A stretch of 64,000 nt of DNA, taken from JAQBQH01 sp035607415. Its GTDB lineage: Bacteria; Myxococcota_A; Polyangia; Palsa-1104. Below the pieces are notes generated by a model that saw only the letters and a list, made by a program, of their open reading frames with translations, was not told the origin of the DNA and ran no database searches. Location: positions 15,386-79,385 of the forward strand of contig DATNAQ010000049.1 of assembly GCA_035607415.1 (NCBI GenBank). Direction: 5' to 3'. Made by a program: the position numbers and the translations under genes. This document shows positions 44,423 through 51,774 of this stretch, in pieces (the first letter of the stretch is position 1; every line of letters starts with the position of its first letter).

Positions 44423-45316
44423 TTATAGGCAAGTCCATCCGCCGAACGGCGCCGGGTAGAACTGCGCCGAAAAGATGCACATCTCGTCGGTGACCGCGGA
44501 GTCGCCGAAGACGAGCGGCGTGGTGCCGCCGGCGTTGTCGTAGGTGCAGGCGAAGGTGATGGCGGTGCCGGCGGGCAGCGGCAACGGCGGCGAGAAGAGC
44601 GCGGGCGTGACGTCGCTGTAGACGCTCGACGTGAAGATCGTCGTGCCGGCGGCGGTGGCGGTGAAGTCGCGGCCGTGCTGGTGCATGTGGCCGGAGGCCT
44701 GCACGAGGTTCACGGCGAAGGGCAGGGTGCACGTCTTCGACGCGACGGCACCCGTGGCGCCGGGCGGGACGTCGATGCTGCCGTTGGAGAAGAAGAGCAC
44801 GGCGGCGCGATCGGTGACGGCGGCGCTGTCGATGCGCGTCAGGGTGATGGTGACGGTGACGTCGAGCGGCGCGGCGGTGGCGTTGAGGTAGTGCGCCTGG
44901 ACGCGGAAGCCGTCCGAGGGCGCGACCACGGCGGCGACGCCGTCGGGGAAGCTGAGCGCGTCGTCGGGGCGCTGCGAGCCGTAGGGGCCGGGCGCGAACT
45001 CGGTGCCGCTGCAGTCGGCGAGCGCGTCGTCGGCGGCGCCGGGCCGATAGAAAACGAGCAGGTGGTGCGAGCCCGGCGTCATGTGCGAGGCGAAGGCGTG
45101 GATGGCGGCGTCGCTGCCGCCGAAGGGATTGGCGAAGTCCTGGCAGGCGTAGCGCTCGGCGCCGGGGGCGACGGTGAAGCGATCGAGGGTGATCGTGTAG
45201 TGGCCCTGGCCGTCGTCCGTGATGGCGTGGGCGGGCGTGCCGCCGTCGGTGGCGACCGCGGCGCGACCGGCGCAGCCGCCGAGCGCGAGGGCGAAGACGA
45301 CGATCCAGGCACGCAT
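44423..45316 (-). CDS. Type II copper ascorbate-dependent monooxygenase-like lipoprotein
   Basis: 297 residues from ATG 45316. Lipobox ALALGGC. The copper ligands of the PHM/DBM family can all be placed: His84-His85 in GSHHLLVFY, His142 in QAHYLN, His210 and His212 in SGHMHQHGR, and Met279 in VTDEMC. These form the CuH and CuM sites that hydroxylate or oxidise substrates with O2 and ascorbate. The enzyme is likely periplasmic or surface-exposed. It is divergent from a GntR/FCD regulator with a CTTGGTAACCAAG operator in its own promoter. The substrate is unknown. Confidence 0.9.
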   Translation of the reverse strand: MRAWIVVFALALGGCAGRAAVATDGGTPAHAITDDGQGHYTITLDRFTVAPGAERYACQDFANPFGGSDAAIHAFASHMTPGSHHLLVFYRPGAADDALADCSGTEFAPGPYGSQRPDDALSFPDGVAAVVAPSDGFRVQAHYLNATAAPLDVTVTITLTRIDSAAVTDRAAVLFFSNGSIDVPPGATGAVASKTCTLPFAVNLVQASGHMHQHGRDFTATAAGTTIFTSSVYSDVTPALFSPPLPLPAGTAITFACTYDNAGGTTPLVFGDSAVTDEMCIFSAQFYPAPFGGWTCL

Positions 45317-45323
45317 GCCGCGA

Positions 45324-45352
45324 TCGATAACTTGGTAACCAAGAAGTGTCAA
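45324..45352 (-). promoter_or_regulatory. Promoter and GntR operator of the copper monooxygenase gene
   Basis: TTGACA (45352-45347) and TATCGA (45329-45324) with 17 bp spacing, -10 ending 7 nt before ATG 45316. The palindrome CTTGGTAACCAAG (45331-45343) fills the spacer, so a bound GntR dimer would exclude RNA polymerase. Confidence 0.62.
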
Positions 45353-45386
45353 CACGTATCTTACGATGACACGTCCGTCTGAGAAT

Positions 45387-45414
45387 TTGACGAAACATGA
45401 TAACCAAGTATGGT
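45387..45414 (+). promoter_or_regulatory. Promoter of the GntR/FCD gene with operator half-site
   Basis: TTGACG (45387-45392), 16-bp spacer, TATGGT (45409-45414), then 6 nt to ATG 45421. The half-site TAACCAAG (45401-45408) abuts the -10, matching half of the palindrome 60 bp away and suggesting autoregulation. Confidence 0.55.
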
Positions 45415-45420
45415 GGAATC

Positions 45421-46110
45421 ATGGCCGGCCACAGCGGCGACGCGGTCTTCGAGCACCTCGCGGGCGCGATCCTGCGCGGCGATCTGCCAGCCAACGCGGC
45501 GCTCCCACCGGAGCGGGTGTTCGCCGAGCGGTTCGACGTGTCGCGCATCATCGTGCGCCAGGCGGTGCACAAGCTGGCCGATCTCGGGCTGGTGCGCGTG
45601 CGTCAGGGCGGGGCGACGACGGTGCTCGATCCCGAGGCGGCGACCGACCTGCGCGTGCTGGCGCTGTTCTACAAGCTGGCGCCGGGGGAGTCGTCGCTCG
45701 TCGATCGCAACGACATGATCGAGAAGCAGTACCTGCAGGGCTTGTCGATGGTGAGCGTGGCGTCGCGGCGGGCGAGCGACGAGTCGCTCAAGCGGATCGC
45801 GCGGCTCGTCGATGCGTACGCGACGGGCGAGCAGCGCCACGCGACCGTGGAAGAGCTCGAGGAGCAGTTCTGGCGCGCCGTGGCCAAGGCGGGCGGAAAT
45901 CGCATCTTCGGGATGGAGGTGGCGTGGTGGTACGAGGTGCTCGGGGAGCGGCCGCTGGCGGCGCAGGTGTCGGCGGCGTCGCGGAAGGTGCGCGTGGGCT
46001 TCTACGTCGAGCTGGCGCGGCGGCTGGTGGCGCGAGAGCGGCCGGTCGAGTGGTACCTCGAGACGGTGGCGCCGATCCTGGAGGCGCTGGTGGGGCGGCG
46101 CCGGGTGTGA
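45421..46110 (+). CDS. GntR-family (FadR/FCD subfamily) transcriptional regulator
   Basis: 229 residues from ATG 45421. Winged helix 5-75 (EHLAGAILRGDLPANAALPPERVFAERFDVSRIIVRQAVHKLADLGLVRVRQGGATTVLD), then an all-helical FCD ligand-binding domain (about 85-220). It is divergent from the copper monooxygenase; the shared operator suggests it represses that gene and itself until an acidic ligand binds. FCD regulators usually sense organic acids through a metal, but its His ligands are incomplete here, so the ligand is open. An in-frame start at 45397 is inside the promoter. Confidence 0.92.
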   Translation: MAGHSGDAVFEHLAGAILRGDLPANAALPPERVFAERFDVSRIIVRQAVHKLADLGLVRVRQGGATTVLDPEAATDLRVLALFYKLAPGESSLVDRNDMIEKQYLQGLSMVSVASRRASDESLKRIARLVDAYATGEQRHATVEELEEQFWRAVAKAGGNRIFGMEVAWWYEVLGERPLAAQVSAASRKVRVGFYVELARRLVARERPVEWYLETVAPILEALVGRRRV

Positions 46111-46119
46111 CGCAGGCGC

Positions 46120-46148
46120 TTGCGCTGGTCGCCGCCGCGCGGTAATCG
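46120..46148 (+). promoter_or_regulatory. Promoter TTGCGC-17-TAATCG before the 386-aa protein
   Basis: TTGCGC (46120-46125), 17 bp, TAATCG (46143-46148), then 6 nt to ATG 46155. Fits the leaderless pattern. The -35 is a moderate match only. Confidence 0.42.
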
Positions 46149-46154
46149 CGAGAG

Positions 46155-47315
46155 ATGCGGCGTGGTGTGGCCATCGCCATGGCGATCGCGCTCGGAACGG
46201 CGTCGGCAGCGGCGCGGGCGGACATGCCGGCGCGCGTGGCAGTGACGGGGCAGGGCGGCTGTCCGACGGCGGCGGCGGTGGCGCGGGCGCTGGAGCGGCT
46301 GCATCCGGCGCTGCGCGCTGCGGTCGGCGGCGACGGGGTGCGCGTCGAGGTCGTCGACGGGGGCGCGGGCTACGAGGTGCGCGCGGCCGGAGGCGTGCGG
46401 CGGCTCGCGGACGCCGAGCGGCGCTGTAGCGAGCGGGCGACGGCGGCGGCACTGGCGGCGACCTTGTTGATCGCTCCGCCGGCGACGCCTCCCGACGAGG
46501 CCGGCGACAGCGACGGGCCGGAGGCGACGCGCGAGACGCCCGACGAGCCGACGCCAGAGGCGACGCGCGAAACGACGAGCCCGTCGCCGCCCGGCGCGGC
46601 GGCCACGGCGCCAAAGCCGGTGGCGCCGGTTCCACCTCGGGCGACGGTTCCACCTGCGAACACGACGCCCGCGAACACGACGCCAGCGCCTGCCCCGACG
46701 CCAGCCGCGGCCGCGACGGTGCCGGTGCGCGCGCAGCCGGAGGTGCGCACGCAGCCGACCGGCGTGGTGACCCGGCGGGCGCCGGCGACGGGCCGGGCGC
46801 TCTCGCGCATCGATCTCGAGCTGGTCGGTCTCGTCGACGGCGCGCCCGCGCTCGACAGCGCGGCCTCCGAAGTCACCGGCGGCGCCGCCCTGCGCCTGAC
46901 GCTCGGCGGGCGCTACCTCGCCGGCACCCTCGGCGTGGCGGGCCTGGCGCCGGCGACGGCGACCTCGGATGCGATCGACGTCGGCATCGTGCGCGTGCCG
47001 TTCGACCTCGGGCTCCGCCTGCTGCTGCCGCTCGGGCGCGTCGAGCCGGGCATCGACGCCGGCCTGGCGCTGGCGGTGCTGCGCTTCTCGGCGCCGTCGC
47101 TCGTTTCGGCCACCCAGGAGTCGCGCCTCGACGTGGGCGCGCGCATCGCGCCTTTTTTGCGGGTGTGGATCAACCAGCGCGTCGGCATCGTGGCCGGGCT
47201 GCAGATGGTCGTGTCGCTCGCGCCCTACACGCTCTTCGTCAACGGCGCCGGCGTAATCGCCACGACTCCGCGGCTTTGGCTCGGCGGCGGCCTCGGCCTG
47301 GTGGCGCGGCTGTGA
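46155..47315 (+). CDS. Secreted protein with Pro/Thr linker and barrel-like C-terminal domain
   Basis: 386 residues. Signal peptide 1-23. Residues about 25-115 form a small alpha/beta domain (VAVTGQGGCPTAAAVARALERL, two Cys). A long Pro/Thr/Ala linker (about 120-210) leads to a C-terminal domain (about 215-386) with alternating strands typical of outer-membrane barrels (RIDLELVGLVDG, LGLRLLLPLGRVEPGIDAGLAL, GIVAGLQMVVSLAPY, LWLGGGLGLVARL). It is immediately followed (12 bp) by an ECF sigma gene and is probably an envelope sensor or the sigma's target. No family assigned. Confidence 0.75.
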   Translation: MRRGVAIAMAIALGTASAAARADMPARVAVTGQGGCPTAAAVARALERLHPALRAAVGGDGVRVEVVDGGAGYEVRAAGGVRRLADAERRCSERATAAALAATLLIAPPATPPDEAGDSDGPEATRETPDEPTPEATRETTSPSPPGAAATAPKPVAPVPPRATVPPANTTPANTTPAPAPTPAAAATVPVRAQPEVRTQPTGVVTRRAPATGRALSRIDLELVGLVDGAPALDSAASEVTGGAALRLTLGGRYLAGTLGVAGLAPATATSDAIDVGIVRVPFDLGLRLLLPLGRVEPGIDAGLALAVLRFSAPSLVSATQESRLDVGARIAPFLRVWINQRVGIVAGLQMVVSLAPYTLFVNGAGVIATTPRLWLGGGLGLVARL

Positions 47316-47327
47316 GAGACTGAAGCT

Positions 47328-47918
47328 TTGGCGAGCCAGCGCCCATATGCAGATGTGGATCTGCCCGCCGCCGCCGGCGACGTCGCGAGCGCGCGCGCGC
47401 CGCTCGACTTCTCGCGCGTCTACGAGGCGTGGTTCGATCCCTGCCTGCGCTGGCTGCGCGCGCTCGGCATTCCCGACGCCGATCTCGAGGACGTCGGGCA
47501 GGAGGTGTTCGTGGTGGTGCGGCGCAAGCTCGCCGGCTTCGAGGGGGATCGGCTGACGCCGTGGCTCTATCGCATCGCCGCGCGCACGGCGAGCGACCAT
47601 CGCCGGCGCGCCTGGTTCCGGCGGCTGTGGACGCGCGGCTCGCGCATCGACTTCGACGTGCTGTCGTCGGGGGCCGAGGGGCCGGCCGAGGCGCTCGAGC
47701 GGCGTGAGGCGCAGCGCCTCCTCGACGGGATCCTGGCGCGCATGAGCGAGAAGCGGCGCGTGGCCTTTTCGCTGTACGAGATCGAAGGCTACTCGGGCGA
47801 GGAGATCGCCCAGTTGCTGGCGGTGCCGGTGGCGACGGTGTGGACGCGCCTGCACCATGCGCGCAAGGAGTTCCTGGAGCGCGTCGCCGAGCTGAAGGAC
47901 GAGGAGGGACGCCGATGA
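47328..47918 (+). CDS. ECF-subfamily RNA polymerase sigma factor
   Basis: 196 residues from TTG 47328. Region 2: FDPCLRWLRALGIPDADLEDVGQEVFVVVRRKLAGFEGDRLTPWLYRIAARTASDHRRR; region 4: LDGILARMSEKRRVAFSLYEIEGYSGEEIAQLLAVPVATVWTRLHHARKEF. Typical ECF length. The stop overlaps the next gene's ATG by ATGA. Its partner is the membrane protein downstream. The unusual TTG start is the first in-frame start before region 2 apart from an internal ATG in another frame. Confidence 0.9.
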   Translation: MASQRPYADVDLPAAAGDVASARAPLDFSRVYEAWFDPCLRWLRALGIPDADLEDVGQEVFVVVRRKLAGFEGDRLTPWLYRIAARTASDHRRRAWFRRLWTRGSRIDFDVLSSGAEGPAEALERREAQRLLDGILARMSEKRRVAFSLYEIEGYSGEEIAQLLAVPVATVWTRLHHARKEFLERVAELKDEEGRR

Positions 47919-48814
47919 AGCGCTTGCGAGACGAGCGGGGCGCGGCGGATCCGGTGCTCGCCGAGGCGGGGCGCCTCTTGTCATCGCGCGCGCCGCTGCC
48001 CGACGATACGGCGCGGCGGCAGCGCGTGCGCGCGCGGATGCGGCGGCGGCGCGGCGCGCCCGTCGGTGCGGGATGGCTGCGCGCGCTGGCGGTGGTGCTG
48101 CTGGTCTTCAGCGTGGCTGCCGCGAGCGCGATGATCGGGCGCGTGGCGCAGACGATTCGCGCCAAGCTGCAGGAGGCGCGCGTGGCCAAGCACGAGCGCG
48201 AGCGCCAGCGTACGCACGGCCATCGGTCGACGGCTCCGGCGTCGCCGACGTCCGCGATCGCGCCGGCGGCCCCGACGCCACCGACGGCCCCGGCGCCGGT
48301 GATCGCCCCGGCGTCCGCGACGGCCCCGGCGGCGCCGACGCCAGCGACGGCCCCGGAGCCCGCGACGGCCCCGGCGCCCGCGACGGCCCCGGCGCCCGCG
48401 ATCGTGGCGACTGCGCCGATCGCCTCGACGCCGCGGATTGCGCCGGCGCCCGCCGTCGCACGACCGACGGCGCCCGCGCCGCCGGCCCGCGTCGCCACGG
48501 CCGCCGTCACGCCGCCGCATCGGGCGCTGCCGGCGCCGGCGGCCACCGATCCCGAGAGCGACCAGGCGCGCCTCGTCGCCGACGCCGTGCGCGCGCTTCG
48601 TCACCAGCACGATCCCGCCCGCGCCGCGATCCTCCTCGCGCGCTACCTCGATCGCTACCCGGACGGGGTCGCGGCCGAAGACGCGCTCGCGCTCGCCCTC
48701 GAGGCCACCATCGGCCGCGACGCCCCGCGCGCCGCCGGCTTCGCCACGCGCTACCTCGCGCGCTACCCCGACGGCCGCTGGTCCGCGCTCGCCCGCCGCG
48801 CGCTGTCGCCATGA
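47915..48814 (+). CDS. Single-pass membrane protein, probable anti-sigma factor with Ala/Pro stalk
   Basis: 299 residues. A 65-residue cytoplasmic N-terminus is followed by one transmembrane helix (about 48-68, LRALAVVLLVFSVAAASAMIG), a long Ala/Pro/Thr stalk with dipeptide repeats (PAPATAP type, about 95-215) and a folded C-terminus with two TPR-like helices (ARLVADAVRALRHQHDPARAAILLARYLDRYPDG ... RYLARYPDGRW). ATGA overlap with the ECF sigma gene suggests the N-terminus binds that sigma. No zinc-finger HxxxCxxC motif is seen. Assignment rests on context. Confidence 0.75.
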   Translation: MKRLRDERGAADPVLAEAGRLLSSRAPLPDDTARRQRVRARMRRRRGAPVGAGWLRALAVVLLVFSVAAASAMIGRVAQTIRAKLQEARVAKHERERQRTHGHRSTAPASPTSAIAPAAPTPPTAPAPVIAPASATAPAAPTPATAPEPATAPAPATAPAPAIVATAPIASTPRIAPAPAVARPTAPAPPARVATAAVTPPHRALPAPAATDPESDQARLVADAVRALRHQHDPARAAILLARYLDRYPDGVAAEDALALALEATIGRDAPRAAGFATRYLARYPDGRWSALARRALSP

Positions 48815-49041
48815 AGGCAGCCGCGATCATCGTCCTCGCCCTGGCCGCCCTCGCCGGTTGCGGCTCCACGGTCTTGCTCGGCTCGCTGGACGGCTCCTTT
48901 TCCACCGACATGGCGCCCGGCATCGACATCTCCATCTTTCCCTCGTTCGATATTGCCCAGGCCGTGCCGCCCGACGGCTTCGACCTCGGCATCGTCGACC
49001 TCGGCACCGACGCCACCGTGCCCGTCGATCTCGCACAGTGA
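48811..49041 (+). CDS. Small lipoprotein with Asp-rich tail
   Basis: 76 residues from ATG 48811, overlapping the anti-sigma-like gene by ATGA. Lipobox ALAALAGC near 17; the mature 60 residues are Asp/Ile/Phe-rich (IDISIFPSFDIAQAVPPDGFDLGIVDLGTDATVPVDLAQ). No family known. Position in an ECF locus suggests envelope stress or surface function. It ends PVDLAQ, and the next gene ends PVDLAH. Confidence 0.68.
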   Translation: MKAAAIIVLALAALAGCGSTVLLGSLDGSFSTDMAPGIDISIFPSFDIAQAVPPDGFDLGIVDLGTDATVPVDLAQ

Positions 49042-49086
49042 AGCTTCGCCACCGTTGCGCCCATTGTGCGCAACGGAGGTGAACGA

Positions 49087-49449
49087 ATGCTTCGTGCCAC
49101 GCTGCTCGCACTCCTGCTCGCGCCGCTCGGCTGCACCGTCAACGGCGTGCCCGGCGCCGAGACCACCGGCCTCACACACGACGGCGGGTCGGGCGGCGGC
49201 GTCGATCTCGGTCACGGCGGCGACGGCGGCGGCTGCGACAACGGCGGCGGGGTCGATCTCGCGCAAGGCCCGTGGGACGCCGGCGCTCCCGTCTGGGATG
49301 GCGGCGTGTGGCCCGACGGCTTCTGGCCCGTCGACGCCGGCCCGATCGATGCCGGCCCGATCGACGCCGGCCCGCTCGACGCCGGCCACGGCGGCCACGG
49401 CGACGCCGGCCATCCGCACGACGCCGGCCCGGTCGATCTCGCACACTGA
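49087..49449 (+). CDS. Small lipoprotein with DAGPI repeats
   Basis: 120 residues from ATG 49087 (GTG 49066 is an in-frame alternative) behind GGAGGTGAACGA. Lipobox LLLAPLGC near 16. The mature protein is low complexity: Gly/Asp-rich (GGGVDLGHGG), then DAGPIDAGPIDAGPLDAGH repeats and the terminal PVDLAH. Likely lipid-anchored in the outer membrane; function unknown. Confidence 0.65.
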   Translation: MLRATLLALLLAPLGCTVNGVPGAETTGLTHDGGSGGGVDLGHGGDGGGCDNGGGVDLAQGPWDAGAPVWDGGVWPDGFWPVDAGPIDAGPIDAGPLDAGHGGHGDAGHPHDAGPVDLAH

Positions 49450-49475
49450 CGTGTGGCGCTCGCAACCGCGGCGAG

Positions 49476-49481
49476 TATGAT
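49476..49481 (+). promoter_or_regulatory. -10 element TATGAT of the Rieske oxygenase gene
   Basis: TATGAT is close to the sigma-70 consensus and ends 6 nt before ATG 49488, with no Shine-Dalgarno between them. No -35 is obvious. Confidence 0.42.
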
Positions 49482-49487
49482 CGTGAG

Positions 49488-50450
49488 ATGAGCGCCCTCT
49501 TTCCCTTCCCGCGTCTGCCCTACGGCTGGTTCGTCGCCGCCCGCTCGCACGAGCTTCCCGTCGGCGAGCCGCGCTCGTTTCGCTACTTCGATCACGACCT
49601 CGTCCTCTACCGCGACGCCGACGGCGGTGCGCACGCGCTCGACGCCTATTGCCCGCACCTCGGCGCCCATCTCGGCGAAGGCGGCTGCGTCATCGGCGAC
49701 ACGCTGCGCTGCCCGTTCCACGGCTGGCGCTTCGCCCCCGACGGCCGCTGCGTCGAGATCCCCTACAGCCCGCGGCTGCCGAACGTCGGCGTCCGCGCCT
49801 GGCCGCTCGTCGAGCGCGGCGGTCTCGTGTTCTTGTGGCACGACGCCGACGGCGACGCCCCCGCGTTCGACCTGCCCGCGTTCGAAGGCGACGATTACAC
49901 CACGCGCCGCGAGATGGACTTCGTGATCCGCACCCACCCGCAAGAGTTGATGGAGAACACCGCCGACATCGCGCACTTCGGCTTTCTCCACGGCGCGCGC
50001 AACCATCGCTACCTGCGCGACTGGCACGGCGACGGCCCGCTCGCCGCCACGCGCATCGGCTTTTCCGCGTCGGGCGCCGCGCTCGGCGCGCCCGTCGATT
50101 GGATCGATCTCGAGATCGAGTTCCACCTCTACGGCCTCGGCTACCTCGTCATCGACAGCCACGTCGCCGCCGCCAACGTCGACGGCCGCATCCGCGTCTG
50201 CGCCACGCCCATCGAGGGCGACCAGGTGCGCGTCTTCTTCATGTCCAACGTGCGCCGCATGCCCGACGACGCCTTCACCAACATGGTCGCCCAGCTGTTT
50301 CACGAGGCCGCGCTCGCAGACTTCAAGCAAGACTTGAAGATCTGGCAGCACAAGACCTACCGCCCGCGTCCGGTGCTCGTCCCCGGCGACGGGCCGATCC
50401 TCGCGTATCGACGCTGGGCGAGCCAGTTCTACGAGCGCCGCGTCGCCTGA
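49488..50450 (+). CDS. Rieske [2Fe-2S] non-heme iron oxygenase
   Basis: 320 residues. The Rieske cluster ligands are C55-x-H57 (CPHLGAH) and C75-x2-H78 (CPFHGW). The mononuclear iron site is N157-x2-D160-x2-H163-x4-H168 (ENTADIAHFGFLH), as in terminal oxygenases of the KshA/cholesterol-desaturase-like group. No other electron-transfer gene is adjacent. It probably hydroxylates or desaturates a hydrophobic, sterol-like substrate, an inference from the overall pattern. Confidence 0.92.
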   Translation: MSALFPFPRLPYGWFVAARSHELPVGEPRSFRYFDHDLVLYRDADGGAHALDAYCPHLGAHLGEGGCVIGDTLRCPFHGWRFAPDGRCVEIPYSPRLPNVGVRAWPLVERGGLVFLWHDADGDAPAFDLPAFEGDDYTTRREMDFVIRTHPQELMENTADIAHFGFLHGARNHRYLRDWHGDGPLAATRIGFSASGAALGAPVDWIDLEIEFHLYGLGYLVIDSHVAAANVDGRIRVCATPIEGDQVRVFFMSNVRRMPDDAFTNMVAQLFHEAALADFKQDLKIWQHKTYRPRPVLVPGDGPILAYRRWASQFYERRVA

Positions 50451-50489
50451 CGATCGTCACGTGGCGCGCGGTTTGCTGAAACGTTGGTC

Positions 50490-50615
50490 ATGACCAATCT
50501 GTCGATCCAGAAGCCCGAGAAGGGCCGCGTCGCCGTCCCCATCCTGCTGTGGTTCATGGGCTTGCCGCTGGGGCTCGTGTTCCTGCTCTGGCTCTTCTTC
50601 TTCCGCGGGCACTAG
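50490..50615 (+). CDS. 41-aa single-pass membrane microprotein
   Basis: ATG 50490 to TAG 50613-50615. The sequence is MTNLSIQKPEKGRVAVPILL followed by a hydrophobic helix (WFMGLPLGLVFLLWLFFFRG) and a final His, a 12-residue cytoplasmic tail plus one membrane span. It lies between the Rieske gene and the convergent kinase, whose stop overlaps this one in CTAG (50612-50615). The frame is too short for usual gene finders. Clear topology supports it; no ribosome site is strong. Confidence 0.58.
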   Translation: MTNLSIQKPEKGRVAVPILLWFMGLPLGLVFLLWLFFFRGH

Positions 50616-51751
50616 AGCTTCTTCTTGTCGTCCTCGGCGAACGCGCGCTCGAGGATCTCGTTGCCGCCGCCGGCGAAGAGCTCCTTCAGATCCTCGGTCA
50701 GGCTGCGCGGCCGCGGCTGACGCTCGGCCGGCGTCGCCTGACGCTCGACGTTGCGCAGGAAGTTCTCCTCGCCGTAGCAGCCCTGCAGCTCGGCGAGGAG
50801 CTCGGGCATGTCCTGCTGTCGATCGCGCGGATCCTTGGCCAGCGCGCGCTGGATCAGCGCCTCCGCCGCCGGCGTGACCTCGGCGCGCGGGTTGCGCTCG
50901 CGCACGGGCGGCACGGGGCTCGAGCAGTGGGCGATCATCATGTCCATCGGCGTCGACGCGTCGAACGGCAGCCTGGCCGTGAGCATCTCGTAGAACATGA
51001 CGCCGAGCGCGTAGACGTCGATGCGATGATCGACGTCCTTGTTGGCGCGCGCCGTCTCCGGCGCCATGTACTGCGGCGTGCCGATGACCATGCCCGACAT
51101 CGTGCGCCGCGACAGATCGGGCTCGAGCATCTTGGCGACGCCGAAGTCGAGGAGCTTCACGTAGTCGAAGCTCGTCTCCATCGCCACCTCGCCGTGGCGC
51201 ACCACCTGCCGCCGCCCCTGGCACTCGACGAGCATCACGTTCTCCGGCTTTAGATCGCGGTGCACGATGCCTTTTTGGTGCGCGGCGCCGAGCGCCGAGC
51301 CGATCTGGTTCACGATGTTGATGGCGCGAAACAGCGGCAGCGGCGCCGACTCTTCGAGCAGCGCGTCGAGCGGCCGCCCTTCGACGTACTCCATGACGAT
51401 GTACGCGAGGCCGTCGTGGGTCTCGCCGAAGTCGCTCACCGCGACGATGTTGCCGTGCCCGATCGCCGCCGCCGCGCGCGCCTCCTGCAGAAGCCGCGTG
51501 ACCGCGTCCGACTCCGCCGCGTGCTGCTCGTGCAGGATCTTGATGGCGGCGCGCGTGCCGATGTAGATGTGCTCGCCGAGATAAACCGCGCCCATCCCGC
51601 CGGTGCCGAGCATGTCGACGAGCTTGTGGTTGCCGATGACCGTGCCGATGCGCGAATCGACCGTCGCCGGCGCCACCAGCACCGCCTCGTCGCGCGGGCA
51701 GACGCGCTGGGAGCCGCGGTAGGCGTGCCGGCAGCGCGGGCAGAGGAGCAT
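50612..51751 (-). CDS. Ser/Thr protein kinase with N-terminal zinc-ribbon-like motif
   Basis: 379 residues from ATG 51751 (a GTG one codon upstream lies 7 nt after TACGAT and is a possible leaderless start). The N-terminus MLLCPRCRHAYRGSQRVCPR has Cys pairs of a zinc ribbon. The kinase domain (about 40-310) has GTGGMGAVYLGE, AAIKIL, HRDLKPENVML, LLDFGVAKM and GTPQYMAPE. A short basic/acidic tail follows without a membrane helix, so it is cytosolic. It lies 23 bp downstream of a second kinase gene. Confidence 0.93.
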   Translation of the reverse strand: MLLCPRCRHAYRGSQRVCPRDEAVLVAPATVDSRIGTVIGNHKLVDMLGTGGMGAVYLGEHIYIGTRAAIKILHEQHAAESDAVTRLLQEARAAAAIGHGNIVAVSDFGETHDGLAYIVMEYVEGRPLDALLEESAPLPLFRAINIVNQIGSALGAAHQKGIVHRDLKPENVMLVECQGRRQVVRHGEVAMETSFDYVKLLDFGVAKMLEPDLSRRTMSGMVIGTPQYMAPETARANKDVDHRIDVYALGVMFYEMLTARLPFDASTPMDMMIAHCSSPVPPVRERNPRAEVTPAAEALIQRALAKDPRDRQQDMPELLAELQGCYGEENFLRNVERQATPAERQPRPRSLTEDLKELFAGGGNEILERAFAEDDKKKL

Positions 51752-51774
51752 CACGCGCCCGATCGTAACACCGC

